A stretch of 37,388 bases of DNA from Synechococcus sp. UW140 (lineage in GTDB: Bacteria; Cyanobacteriota; Cyanobacteriia; PCC-6307; Cyanobiaceae). Below are positions 18,152-25,923 of this stretch, piece after piece. The position numbers and the translations under genes are program-made. The stretch spans positions 1-37,388 of the forward strand of contig CAMCQR010000017.1 of assembly GCA_945877115.1 (NCBI GenBank). The letters run 5' to 3'. Positions within the stretch are counted from its first letter, which is position 1, and each line of letters begins with the position of its first letter. Under the pieces are notes generated by a model that saw only the letters and a list, made by a program, of their open reading frames with translations, was not told the DNA's origin and searched no databases.

Positions 18152-18550
18152 CTAGAGGTGGCTCACTTCTTGGTTAGAAAAAGATAAACTTACCTGTTCA
18201 CCCTCCAACAAATTTGTCAAATACGATGGATCATGGATACGGCAATGATGCATCACCATCGGGCCTGTCATCGGCTTTTGCTTGCGCCTTTTTGCCATCA
18301 ACTCGCCCATGAAAGATAGGGCCATTGGCAGCACCACAAGGCAAGAAGCCCCTGCCAAAGTAAGGGCCACCATCAATGACATCTCAACATTAGCGATTGT
18401 GGAGAAAACAGGAGTAGTCGCCACAACGGGCGCTTGACCCGTCAAGGCCAAAGGAGCAGAATTAACCTTTTGCAATGAGACAGGAAGAACACCCAATGAA
18501 ATTGGGGCAGAAGGATGACTATTGCCTACCCAGATTGGCGTGATCCCCAT
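18152..18550 (-). CDS. Small single-pass membrane protein, unknown
   Basis: The 132-residue frame starts with ATG (MGITPIWVG). It has a ~50-residue Ser/Pro/Val-rich N-terminal part, one strong transmembrane helix (MSLMVALTLAGASCLVVLPM, near residues 57-76), then a basic stretch AKRRKQKP that would remain cytoplasmic, and a polar tail. I recognise no family. It sits 16 bases after the convergent frameshifted membrane gene and has its own upstream space. Codon use looks less GC-biased than its neighbours. It may be a lineage-specific gene, and a spurious frame is not excluded. Confidence 0.42.
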   Translation of the reverse strand: MGITPIWVGNSHPSAPISLGVLPVSLQKVNSAPLALTGQAPVVATTPVFSTIANVEMSLMVALTLAGASCLVVLPMALSFMGELMAKRRKQKPMTGPMVMHHCRIHDPSYLTNLLEGEQVSLSFSNQEVSHL

Positions 18551-18610
18551 GAGCTATCCAACTTTCGATTTGCCAAACATTAATCAGCAGACAACAGAGT
18601 CAGCCAAAAC

Positions 18611-18626
18611 ACTGAATATCCTCAGT
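18611..18626 (-). terminator. Possible terminator of the folD-crtE-DUF212-helicase operon
   Basis: ACTGA at 18611-18615 and TCAGT at 18622-18626 form a 5-bp stem with a 6-base loop. On the minus strand, the direction of the helicase gene ending at 18683, the hairpin is followed by GTTTTGG. The stem is short, so the call is weak. The rest of 18551-18682 is AT-rich and shows nothing else. Confidence 0.28.
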
Positions 18627-18682
18627 ATTTAGATTTAATTAGGTTTTAAGATTTTATACGGCTTTAAGTTTGTCTCCCTATT

Positions 18683-20119
18683 TCAGTTCTCCCCCTTTAG
18701 CCATGGCAGCCAAAGCGCCTCAAGACCCTGAGGTCCCGGCTGGGCCATGAGGGTTACAGCCCTACTGGCACGGCTCACGGCCACATAAATGAGACGGCGC
18801 CGAAGGAGGTGATCGGCAGGAGAGAAGACATCTCCATCCACAAAAACCTCGCCAAACGTGCTCCCCTGGCTGCGATGCACCGTAAGGACCGATGCCGGAC
18901 CGAGGGGCGCGAAGGCATCACGTACCAGAAAGTAATGACGCCAAAACCAGCGGGCCTGCCCCTGATCAGCGGCTAGCGCCTGGGATCGCAGGCTCCTTAA
19001 GGCCGCCTCCAATTCCACCCGCGCCTTGGATCCGATCGGAGGCATCAGCCTCAGGCGCCATTCCCCCTCACCGGTATGAACCCGCAGGTTGAAGGTCTCG
19101 ATCAAGGCCATTGGAGCACCGCTGCCGAAGGCACTCAGATCACACAGCTCGGGCTCGACCTCAAGCACCTTCAATTCACGGTTCGATCCCAACACCAATT
19201 CCCCATCGCCTGCCACCTCAGAGGGCTCACGGCAGGCGGGACCCATGACAGCTCCCCTCGTGATCAATACCTCCCCCGGAAGCACCGGATTCTCGTCAGC
19301 CGCCGCCCCATGCACCGCCCGGCGGGCGATCGGCACCAGCCGTTCCAGCGACCGATTGGTGTAACAGAGAATCCTGGCCAGATTGGGATCATGAGCCTCG
19401 GCACAGCGGCGCAGGGCCGTCTGGGCTGAGGCCAACCAATCAGTCCTTTCCAAAAAAGCAACCCGCCCCCCTTGCGATTCGAGCGCCGGCAGGGCGGGTG
19501 GGGCTTCGCAGGGAAGGGCACCCGTGCGAAGCCCGCTAGCCAGGCGCAAAACCGCGCCGCTATGGCGCACCACCTGGGTGAGTGCGACCGAGCGGGCCTT
19601 CAGGCCAATGAACACAGGACTCACTTCCTCCGTCACGGGGGGAAGTTGGGCCGGATCACCGACAAAAATCAATCGGGTGGCGAAGGGATGGGCGCAGCGC
19701 AGGGTGATCTCCAGCAAACTGCTATCGAGCATCGAAGCCTCATCGATCAACACCAGAGCCAGGGACTCCAGGGACTTGGCGGTCTGGGCCGTTTCCTGAC
19801 AGATCTCAAGGTCGTGTTGCCGCCTCAGTTTGAGGCGCAGCAGCCGATGCAGGGTGGAGGGATACCAGGTGGCCCGAAGACCGGTGCGTTGCAGGTGCTC
19901 CCTGAGCACGTCAACCGCCTTATGGGTAGGGGCTGCGACGGTCCAGCACCAACCAAGGGCTTCCGCCTCTGCCAAAAAACGCATCGACAGAAAGGTTTTG
20001 CCCGTACCGGCAAAGCCGCTGAGCACGAAGGGATCCCTGGCCAGGTCATCATCAAGCCACTCCCGGAAAGCCCCAAAGGCGTGCTTCTGCTCCTGGCTGA
20101 GCGACGGGGAAGCAATCAA
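18683..20119 (-). CDS. SF1B DNA helicase, RecD2/Dda-like
   Basis: The 478-residue protein carries superfamily 1B helicase motifs in order: Walker A GFAGTGKT (35-42), AAPTHKAVDVL (Ia), LVLIDEASMLD (Walker B), VGDPAQLPPV (III), VVRHSG (IV-like), VLTVHRSQGSTFGEVFVD (V) and YVAVSRASRAVTL (VI). The size and the C-terminal UvrD_C_2-type domain resemble phage T4 Dda and short RecD2 proteins, which unwind 5'-3'. It starts with TTG overlapping the DUF212 stop by four bases (TTGA); the Q-motif-like LSQEQKHAFGAF lies right after, so no better start exists. Its place at the end of a folate/terpenoid operon gives no hint of a special role; general repair or replication restart is likely. Confidence 0.9.
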   Translation of the reverse strand: MIASPSLSQEQKHAFGAFREWLDDDLARDPFVLSGFAGTGKTFLSMRFLAEAEALGWCWTVAAPTHKAVDVLREHLQRTGLRATWYPSTLHRLLRLKLRRQHDLEICQETAQTAKSLESLALVLIDEASMLDSSLLEITLRCAHPFATRLIFVGDPAQLPPVTEEVSPVFIGLKARSVALTQVVRHSGAVLRLASGLRTGALPCEAPPALPALESQGGRVAFLERTDWLASAQTALRRCAEAHDPNLARILCYTNRSLERLVPIARRAVHGAAADENPVLPGEVLITRGAVMGPACREPSEVAGDGELVLGSNRELKVLEVEPELCDLSAFGSGAPMALIETFNLRVHTGEGEWRLRLMPPIGSKARVELEAALRSLRSQALAADQGQARWFWRHYFLVRDAFAPLGPASVLTVHRSQGSTFGEVFVDGDVFSPADHLLRRRLIYVAVSRASRAVTLMAQPGPQGLEALWLPWLKGEN

Positions 20120-20700
20120 CCGAGAGAGAGGGAAACCGGGGCTGCGGTGTGGGTCAACAGATGGGCCAGATGCAGGGGTGAGCCGACGAGAGCCAGACCG
20201 GTCAGGGCAACGGCTGGACCAATCAGGCTGCCGATCAGAACCTCCCTACGGGTATGGCCCAAATTCTCCTTGAGAGGCCAATGGAAACCGCCAATGGGTG
20301 CCTTCTCAGGGCTGGTCGCTTCTTCCCGAGACCAAAGGGAAGCCGGCAATTGGTTGACCCGAGCGGCCGTCAGCCCAGCAGCATGACGGACTCCACTGGC
20401 GTCGTAGAGGACCACAAAGGACACCGCCGCCGCCAAGGCGAACAGGGGGGACTGGAAACCCTCGTACCAACCGATGGCCGCCGAAGTGCCTGTCATCAGG
20501 GCGGCATGGCTTGAGGGCATGCCGCCGGTTTCCAGCAGCACAGCGGGGCGCCAACGTCCGTGGACGGCATACTCCACAAAAAGCTTGGAAAGCTGGGCCA
20601 CCCCACAGGCTGCCAACCCCCACCACAACACAGCGTTGTCGAAAAGGTCACGCAGCATCAGGAGCCAGTGGCCGGAATCGGGGGTCATGGAAACTGTCAT
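20116..20700 (-). CDS. Divergent PAP2-family membrane protein (DUF212)
   Basis: The 194-residue protein has the DUF212/YuiD pattern: [19 protein letters not shown] near residue 60, [13 protein letters not shown], and [20 protein letters not shown] toward the C-terminus, with about four hydrophobic helices. The family is related to PAP2 phosphatases, which act on lipid phosphates in membranes, but its substrate is not established. The neighbour crtE makes a polyprenyl diphosphate, so action on an isoprenoid phosphate is tempting but only inference. Its ATG at 20700 overlaps the crtE stop by four bases (ATGA) and its stop overlaps the helicase start, so all three are translationally coupled. 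Confidence 0.93.
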   Translation of the reverse strand: MTVSMTPDSGHWLLMLRDLFDNAVLWWGLAACGVAQLSKLFVEYAVHGRWRPAVLLETGGMPSSHAALMTGTSAAIGWYEGFQSPLFALAAAVSFVVLYDASGVRHAAGLTAARVNQLPASLWSREEATSPEKAPIGGFHWPLKENLGHTRREVLIGSLIGPAVALTGLALVGSPLHLAHLLTHTAAPVSLSLG

Positions 20701-21599
20701 CGATCGCGACTGGTGATGAAATCGGCCAGGGCCAGGAGGGGTTGGGCCTGTCCTTGCCAGGGTGCCAGGGACTCCTTGGCCTCCGTGACCAACTGATGGG
20801 CCCTTTGTTGGGATTCTTGCAGCCCCAACAATTTCGGATAGGTCGTTTTGTCCACGGCCTCATCCTTGCCGGCCGTTTTACCCAGCACCTCGCTGGATGC
20901 GGTGACATCAAGAATATCGTCAATGATCTGGAAGGCCAGACCAATTCCCCGGGCGTAGGTCCTGAGGGCGGCGAGCAGATCCTGGGAGGCCCCTCCCAGC
21001 AAGGCGCCACTGATCACGCAGGCCCGCAGCAGGGCACCCGTCTTGTGAAGATGGATGTATTTAAGGGTCTCCAGATCAACCCGCTTGCCTTCGGATTGCA
21101 GATCGACCACCTGGCCACCCACAAGCCCTGGGGCCCCGGAAGCCAAGGCAAGCTCACCGACAACCGCCACTAACCGTTCGGCACTGACCCCCGGGCTGCG
21201 CAATGCGACCATTTCAAAAGCGCGGGTGAGAAGCGCATCCCCGGCCAGGATGGCAATGGCTTCCCCGTACACCTTGTGGTTGGTGGGTCGACCGCGACGC
21301 AAATCGTCGTTGTCCATGGCGGGCAGATCGTCGTGGATCAGCGACATGGTGTGAATCATTTCCAAGGCCACCGCCGTAGACATGGCGACCGCAGGATCGC
21401 CCCCAGCCAGCTCACAGGCAGCCAGGCACAAAATGGGACGCAGACGCTTGCCTCCGGCCAAAAGCGAATAGCGCATGGCCTCCCTCAGGGTTTCAGGGTG
21501 CTCCGGAGGCAAGGAGGCATCGAGGGCGGCCTCCACCCGGGGCCTGTTGGCCTCGAGATAGGCGCCGAGATCGAACGCCGGGCTCACGGCCACGGTCAT
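20697..21599 (-). CDS. crtE: Geranylgeranyl diphosphate synthase
   Basis: From the ATG at 21599 the protein has 300 residues, normal for a short-chain trans-prenyltransferase. It carries GGKRLRP, the first aspartate-rich motif [10 protein letters not shown] (with the conserved HDD before it), [10 protein letters not shown], and the second aspartate-rich motif DDILD in [11 protein letters not shown]. It condenses isopentenyl diphosphate with allylic diphosphates to make C20 precursors for carotenoids, the phytol tail of chlorophyll and quinones. An upstream ATG at 21644 would add 15 atypical residues. It follows folD after a gap of 108 bases and is coupled to DUF212 downstream. Confidence 0.93.
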   Translation of the reverse strand: MTVAVSPAFDLGAYLEANRPRVEAALDASLPPEHPETLREAMRYSLLAGGKRLRPILCLAACELAGGDPAVAMSTAVALEMIHTMSLIHDDLPAMDNDDLRRGRPTNHKVYGEAIAILAGDALLTRAFEMVALRSPGVSAERLVAVVGELALASGAPGLVGGQVVDLQSEGKRVDLETLKYIHLHKTGALLRACVISGALLGGASQDLLAALRTYARGIGLAFQIIDDILDVTASSEVLGKTAGKDEAVDKTTYPKLLGLQESQQRAHQLVTEAKESLAPWQGQAQPLLALADFITSRDR

Positions 21600-21707
21600 G
21601 GGAACAATGAAGGTAAGACTCGATTCTCTCAGCCCAGAGTCCAAACGGAACCTTAATCAGCACAACTGAAATCGAGGCAGGGGCTTGATCAATCAGCCCC
21701 TTGATGC

Positions 21708-22613
21708 TCAAACCAGGAGATCCTCGATGGTTCCAAGGCCGAGATGGTGCTGATGGCACCAAGCCACAGTGCTATTGACCAACAGCATCGCCACGGTCAT
21801 CGGACCCACACCACCTGGCACAGGGGTGATGACTGCCGCGAACGGCTCAACCTCCTCAAAACGGACATCGCCACAAAGCCTGCCCTTGAGGTCCTTTTGC
21901 GGATCAGGGGGCAGGCGATGAATCCCCACATCCACAACCACCACCCCTTTGCTGACGTGCTCAGCACCGATGAGGCGGGGACAACCCGCTGCCGCCACCA
22001 GCACCTCGGCCTGACGGGTCAAGGTCGCCAGATCCCTGGTACGGGAATGGGCCACGGTCACGGTCGCATTAGCCGCCTGCAGCATCAGGGCCATCGGCTG
22101 ACCGACCAGGATGCTGCGGCCCACAACAACGGCCCGCTTTCCCTCCAGATTCACACCAGCCGTGGCTAGAAGCGCCATAACTCCAGCGGGGGTGCAACTC
22201 CTTGGTCCGGTCTCCCCTTTCAGCAAACGCCCCAGGTTCAGCGTATGGAGCCCATCAGCATCCTTATCTGGATTGATCGCAGCTAACAGGGGGCCCTCAT
22301 CAAGACCCTTGGGAAGCGGCAACTGCAACAAAATGCCGTCGACCTGCTGGTCAGCATTCAGTTGCTCGACAATGGTGTGCAGCTGGGCGTAGGGGGTTTC
22401 CGCCGGCAGATGTTGCCCAAAGCTGCGGATGCCGACCCGGGCACAGGCTTTTTCTTTGTTAGCAACATAAACGCCACTGGCCGGATCCTCCCCTACCCGC
22501 AGAACCGCCAATCCAGGCGGCCGGCCGGCCCGGCCCTTGCCAGCGCTAATCACGGCGGCCAGGCGCTGCTCAATGGAGGCGGCCAGGAGTTTCCCGTCCA
22601 GAACGGTGGCCAT
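21708..22613 (-). CDS. folD: Bifunctional 5,10-methylene-THF dehydrogenase/methenyl-THF cyclohydrolase
   Basis: The 301-residue protein interconverts methylene-, methenyl- and formyl-tetrahydrofolate for purine and formyl-Met synthesis. Motifs: [14 protein letters not shown] with the catalytic lysine, [12 protein letters not shown], the NADP-binding [14 protein letters not shown], and the C-terminal [15 protein letters not shown] signature. The ATG at 22613 gives a normal N-terminus ([11 protein letters not shown]). It is divergent from the PgpH-like gene with 68 bases between the starts, and leads toward crtE on the minus strand. Nothing unusual is visible. Confidence 0.96.
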   Translation of the reverse strand: MATVLDGKLLAASIEQRLAAVISAGKGRAGRPPGLAVLRVGEDPASGVYVANKEKACARVGIRSFGQHLPAETPYAQLHTIVEQLNADQQVDGILLQLPLPKGLDEGPLLAAINPDKDADGLHTLNLGRLLKGETGPRSCTPAGVMALLATAGVNLEGKRAVVVGRSILVGQPMALMLQAANATVTVAHSRTRDLATLTRQAEVLVAAAGCPRLIGAEHVSKGVVVVDVGIHRLPPDPQKDLKGRLCGDVRFEEVEPFAAVITPVPGGVGPMTVAMLLVNSTVAWCHQHHLGLGTIEDLLV

Positions 22614-22681
22614 TAGGAAAGGTCAGTCTCAATCCAGCATGCAATGCCAGAGGCAATCCGGCAGCTGGCTAGCCTTCCCGC

Positions 22682-24769
22682 ATGGCAAAGGGCCTGCAGC
22701 GCATCCGGCTCTACTGGCGGCAACTGCTCCGCTTGGAGCGTCCACGTCAGGGCTTGGTGCGTTGGCGGGCTGGTGGCCTGGCCGCCCTATTCCTCGCCTG
22801 TCTGACAGTGGCCCTGATCAGCAGCTGGCCCTGGCTGGTGGAGCCCAGCCCCCGCATTGGTACGGCGTCACCTTTTACGGTCCTGGCCCCCAAGGATGCC
22901 CGCGTCATGGACAACACGGCGTTGGAGGAACGGCGCACCCGGATGCTGCCACGCACGCGGGTTCAGGTGGTCGACGAACGGCTGAACCTGGTCCTCGAGA
23001 ACCGGCTCAATGGGCTGCTGGAGGAACTTCGCAATGAGATGCGCGATAGCCAACCCAAGCTCGATTCCCTCAATTTGCGCCGTGAAGAACGTATCTGGCT
23101 CCAAGGCCTTCGGCCTCCGGCCCTGATGGCCTGGGAGCAGGCGGTCCAACAGGCACAACGGCGCATGCTGAGTCAGGGACTGGTGGCCAACCTGGCAGAG
23201 CACACCCTGCTGCAGGCAGCGCGACTGCAACTGGAGGACCAAAGGCCAGCGGCCCGGAGCCTTGGCAGCAGGCTGGTGGTCACTAGTTTGCGGGGAAGCA
23301 CCAACCTGCAGGACGATCCCTTCCTGAGCCAGCGGCGCATTGAGGAACTCGTTAGCCGCCAGGGACTCCCCACCATCAGTATCCAGCGTGGAGATCTCAT
23401 CACCCGACAGGGGGAAAGCATCACTCCCCAGGCTTTTGACGTACTCGACTACTTCGGACTGATCAATCGACGGCCGAGGCCCCTGGCCTGGTTCGGCCGT
23501 TTTGCGGAAGCCCTGGTTGCCTCGATCACCATGGTCTTGGTGATGCGCCGCTGGCGCGCCAGCCTTGAACCGCGCCAGGGTCTCCTGGCCCTGTTCATGC
23601 TGCTGGTGGTTCAGGGCTTCAAACTCTGGCTCGGGCCCTTGGCGAGCCCCCTGGCCCTGCTGCTGCCACCAACCCTGTTGCTGGCCCAGGGGCTGGGCAC
23701 CATGGCCGGACTGGCCTGGCTCGCGGTAGGCAGCTTGCTGTGGCCCTACCCGCTGACCGCCATTCTCGAAGGTCGACTTCTGGTGGCGGTTCTTTTTGCC
23801 GCCCTGGCCGCCGTCCTGGCCGGACGCCAACGCAATCGCGCCCAGCTGCTGCAATTGGCCGTGTTGCTGCCCGCTGGGGCTTTGATGCTGCAATGGCTTT
23901 GCGTGCAATTGGCCAGCTTCGCGGGAGTGGAGGGGGGGCGTTTTCCCCGCAATGGCGATCTGCTGAACGAATCCCTTCTGGTCGGCGGACTCTTGATGGC
24001 AGGCCTACTGCTGGCGCCCCTGATGGAGAGTTTCTTCGGTCTGCTGACAAGGGCTCGGCTGATGGAACTGGCCGATCTAGAGCGGCCCTTGCTAAGGCGC
24101 CTCTCCACCGAAGCTCCCGGCACCTTCGAGCACACCCTGATGATCTGCGGCCTAGCCGAAGAGGGCGCAAGGGCCATCCAGGCGGATGTGGATCTAATTC
24201 GTACCGGCGCCCTTTACCACGATGTCGGCAAACTGCATGGTCCTCAATGGTTTATCGAGAACCAGGAGGAGGGCCTCAATCCCCATGAAACCCTGAACGA
24301 TCCCTTCACAAGCGCCGCCATTCTCCAGGCCCATGTCGATGAGGGTTTACGACTGGCACGGCGCTATCGCCTGCCCCGACCCCTTTCGGATTTCATACCG
24401 GAACATCAGGGGACATTGAAAATGGGCTATTTCCTACATCAGGCACGGGAGCAGAACACAACGGTGGAGGAAGCCAGGTTTCGTTATGCCGGACCGATTC
24501 CCCGCAGCCGTGAAACGGCAATTCTGATGATGGCCGATGGCTGCGAGGCCGCCCTGCGATCCCTGCCGCCGGGAACCAATGAAACAGAGGCCGCCGCCAT
24601 GGTGCGTCGCATCGTTGAATCCCGTCAGAACGATGGCCAACTCGCCCTGAGCGGCATCGGTCGGGCCGAACTGGAGCTGGTTATCCGTGCGTTCGTACGG
24701 GTGTGGAAGCGGATGCGGCATCGGCGCATCGCTTATCCCATTCCGGCACGCAAAGCCTTCAGCGCCTAG
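22682..24769 (+). CDS. 7TMR-HD family membrane phosphohydrolase (PgpH-like)
   Basis: The 695-residue protein has one N-terminal transmembrane helix (~29-52), an extracytoplasmic 7TMR-HDED-type domain (~55-265), a membrane block of several helices (~275-455) and a cytoplasmic HD domain. Metal ligands are visible as His484 in GTFEHTLM, His513-Asp514 in ALYHDVGKLHGP, and later conserved IPEHQGT and MADGCEAALR segments. This layout matches PgpH, which degrades cyclic di-AMP in Firmicutes; cyanobacteria also use that messenger, so the same activity is likely but inferred. The ATG at 22682 starts MAKGLQRIRL. The 3' end overlaps the convergent fluC gene by 11 bases. Confidence 0.88.
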   Translation: MAKGLQRIRLYWRQLLRLERPRQGLVRWRAGGLAALFLACLTVALISSWPWLVEPSPRIGTASPFTVLAPKDARVMDNTALEERRTRMLPRTRVQVVDERLNLVLENRLNGLLEELRNEMRDSQPKLDSLNLRREERIWLQGLRPPALMAWEQAVQQAQRRMLSQGLVANLAEHTLLQAARLQLEDQRPAARSLGSRLVVTSLRGSTNLQDDPFLSQRRIEELVSRQGLPTISIQRGDLITRQGESITPQAFDVLDYFGLINRRPRPLAWFGRFAEALVASITMVLVMRRWRASLEPRQGLLALFMLLVVQGFKLWLGPLASPLALLLPPTLLLAQGLGTMAGLAWLAVGSLLWPYPLTAILEGRLLVAVLFAALAAVLAGRQRNRAQLLQLAVLLPAGALMLQWLCVQLASFAGVEGGRFPRNGDLLNESLLVGGLLMAGLLLAPLMESFFGLLTRARLMELADLERPLLRRLSTEAPGTFEHTLMICGLAEEGARAIQADVDLIRTGALYHDVGKLHGPQWFIENQEEGLNPHETLNDPFTSAAILQAHVDEGLRLARRYRLPRPLSDFIPEHQGTLKMGYFLHQAREQNTTVEEARFRYAGPIPRSRETAILMMADGCEAALRSLPPGTNETEAAAMVRRIVESRQNDGQLALSGIGRAELELVIRAFVRVWKRMRHRRIAYPIPARKAFSA

Positions 24770-25196
24770 GACGGTTCCCCATCTGCGGTAGCCAACGCCG
24801 TTGCATCCACCGTCCCAAGCCCATGCCCAGGGCCGCCATGAGCAATCCGCCCGTTAGTTCCAGGAACCACCCGGCCAGGGCTACCCACCAACCGCTCCCC
24901 TGGATGTGGGTATGCAGCTCCAGGATCCAGCCACTGAATGAGGTCAAAGAACCGCAAAACCCCACACCTCCGACCAACAACCAGGCCCGGGGGCGGGCGG
25001 CGGCCATGGCAGTCAGCCAACCCAACACAAACGCCCCGAGCAGATTCACCACAGTGAGATCGTCCACAAGCCAGCGCAGCAGACTGCCTGGAATGGCACC
25101 GAGGGCCACAAGCAACAGACTGGAAAGCAAAGGCCCCAGCAAAGGGCTCCCAGAGGGAGTGGCCCCATCGGACTTCGGCAGCGGCATTCGGCTCAT
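24759..25196 (-). CDS. Fluoride channel subunit CrcB/FluC (copy 1)
   Basis: From the ATG at 25196 the protein has 145 residues and four membrane helices: LLSSLLLVALGAIPGSLLRW, LTVVNLLGAFVLGWLTAMA, WLLVGGVGFCGSLTSFSGW and WFLELTGGLLMAALGMGL. The fold and the GFCGSLT motif identify a Fluc fluoride channel. The usual TTFSTF Phe box reads TSFSGW, so the second phenylalanine is tryptophan. The frame is open much farther upstream, but that part overlaps the second fluC copy and is not coding. The start overlaps the previous stop by four bases (ATGA). The gene pair probably forms a heterodimeric channel. Confidence 0.88.
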   Translation of the reverse strand: MSRMPLPKSDGATPSGSPLLGPLLSSLLLVALGAIPGSLLRWLVDDLTVVNLLGAFVLGWLTAMAAARPRAWLLVGGVGFCGSLTSFSGWILELHTHIQGSGWWVALAGWFLELTGGLLMAALGMGLGRWMQRRWLPQMGNRPRR

Positions 25197-25552
25197 CGAC
25201 CCAGAACCAGACCCACCATCAACGCCAAAAAGCCGCCAACGAGGGAACCGAACACCAACCTCACCAGGGGGCCTAGGGCCCTGACCGTCAACAACTCGAC
25301 CATCAGGGTGGAAAAGGTACTGAGACTGCCCAGGAAGCCCGTGACGAGCAACAGGCTGGCCTCGGGGGGTGCCCCGGGACGCTGCAGACCGGGAAGGATC
25401 CAACCAAGTACAAAACAAGCCAGAAGATTGACGATCAAGGTGCCCCAAGGCTTGGAGGGCAATCGCTCGGCCAGATGATTCACCAGGAGAAAGCGCAACC
25501 AAGCCCCCGGAACGGCTCCGGCTGCCACAAGCAGGGCCTGTTTTGGCATCAT
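25193..25552 (-). CDS. Fluoride channel subunit CrcB/FluC (copy 2)
   Basis: The 119-residue protein starts MMPKQALLVAAGAVPGAWLRF. It has four membrane helices with the Fluc hallmarks GAVPGAWLR, GTLIVNLLACFVLG (conserved Asn) and GFLGSLSTFSTLMVEL. Compared with the usual TTFSTF, the second Phe-box position is leucine. Its ATG overlaps the SemiSWEET stop by four bases and its stop overlaps the start of the other fluC copy, so the three genes are coupled. Fluc channels work as antiparallel dimers that expel fluoride; paired genes usually mean a heterodimer. No fluoride riboswitch was seen upstream of the operon. Confidence 0.9.
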   Translation of the reverse strand: MMPKQALLVAAGAVPGAWLRFLLVNHLAERLPSKPWGTLIVNLLACFVLGWILPGLQRPGAPPEASLLLVTGFLGSLSTFSTLMVELLTVRALGPLVRLVFGSLVGGFLALMVGLVLGR

Positions 25553-25848
25553 CCTGCTGGGTTTCGCCTGGACTGGCGATTGTGAAGCATCTGAGTGATC
25601 TTGCGCTGGAGCACCACGAGGGTCGGCAATAGGGTGATGGCATTGGCCACCATCACGGGACCATCGTGGATAATGAAGCCATAAACACCCCAACAAGCGA
25701 TTCCGACACTGAGCAATAAATACATCCTCAGCGAGATCGCTGAGGTATCTCCACTCCGCAGGATTTTGATCGCTTGGGGGAAAAAGCTCAGGGTCGTCAA
25801 CGTGGCAGCCAGGTAACCGAGCAGAGTGACAGCAGGGGAATGGGCCAT
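25549..25848 (-). CDS. SemiSWEET-type transporter (PQ-loop, MtN3 family)
   Basis: From the ATG at 25848 the protein has 99 residues and three transmembrane helices, the size of bacterial SemiSWEET sugar transporters. The first helix carries the PQ-loop signature in TLSFFPQAIKILRSGD, followed by SAISLRMYLLLSVGIACWGVYG and VMVANAITLLPTLVVLQRKI with the conserved asparagine in VANAI. SemiSWEETs dimerise and move sugars down a gradient; the substrate here cannot be read. It is the first gene of the SemiSWEET-fluC-fluC operon and lies back to back with the PGM1-type ligase, 75 bases apart. Confidence 0.9.
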   Translation of the reverse strand: MAHSPAVTLLGYLAATLTTLSFFPQAIKILRSGDTSAISLRMYLLLSVGIACWGVYGFIIHDGPVMVANAITLLPTLVVLQRKITQMLHNRQSRRNPAG

Positions 25849-25870
25849 GGTTGAAAGAAACTCTTTCCCA

Positions 25871-25884
25871 CATCCTGCAGGATG
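25871..25884. promoter_or_regulatory. 14-bp perfect palindrome in a divergent promoter region
   Basis: CATCCTGCAGGATG reads the same on both strands and lies in the 75-base space between the SemiSWEET operon start (25848) and the ligase start (25924). A dimeric regulator controlling both directions could bind here. Only the symmetry and the position support this. Confidence 0.35.
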
Positions 25885-25923
25885 GAACGGAATTGCTCCA
25901 GGATCCACCAGGAAACCATCGAC

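Noticed and set aside
18683-20119. Helicase as a phage remnant because of its Dda resemblance
   Set aside because: It is embedded by translational coupling in a housekeeping operon and no other phage gene is visible nearby.
22868-23908. 346-codon minus-strand frame opposite the PgpH-like gene
   Set aside because: Gln/His/Gly-rich product without motifs; the plus strand carries a complete 7TMR-HD protein.
25197-25643. Long N-terminal extension of FluC copy 1
   Set aside because: It reads out of frame through the second fluC gene; the ATG at 25196 overlaps the preceding stop as in the other junction.
25849-25923. Fluoride riboswitch upstream of the SemiSWEET-fluC operon
   Set aside because: The region is only 75 bases and I could not find the conserved crcB-motif core or its pseudoknot; a covariance search would settle it.
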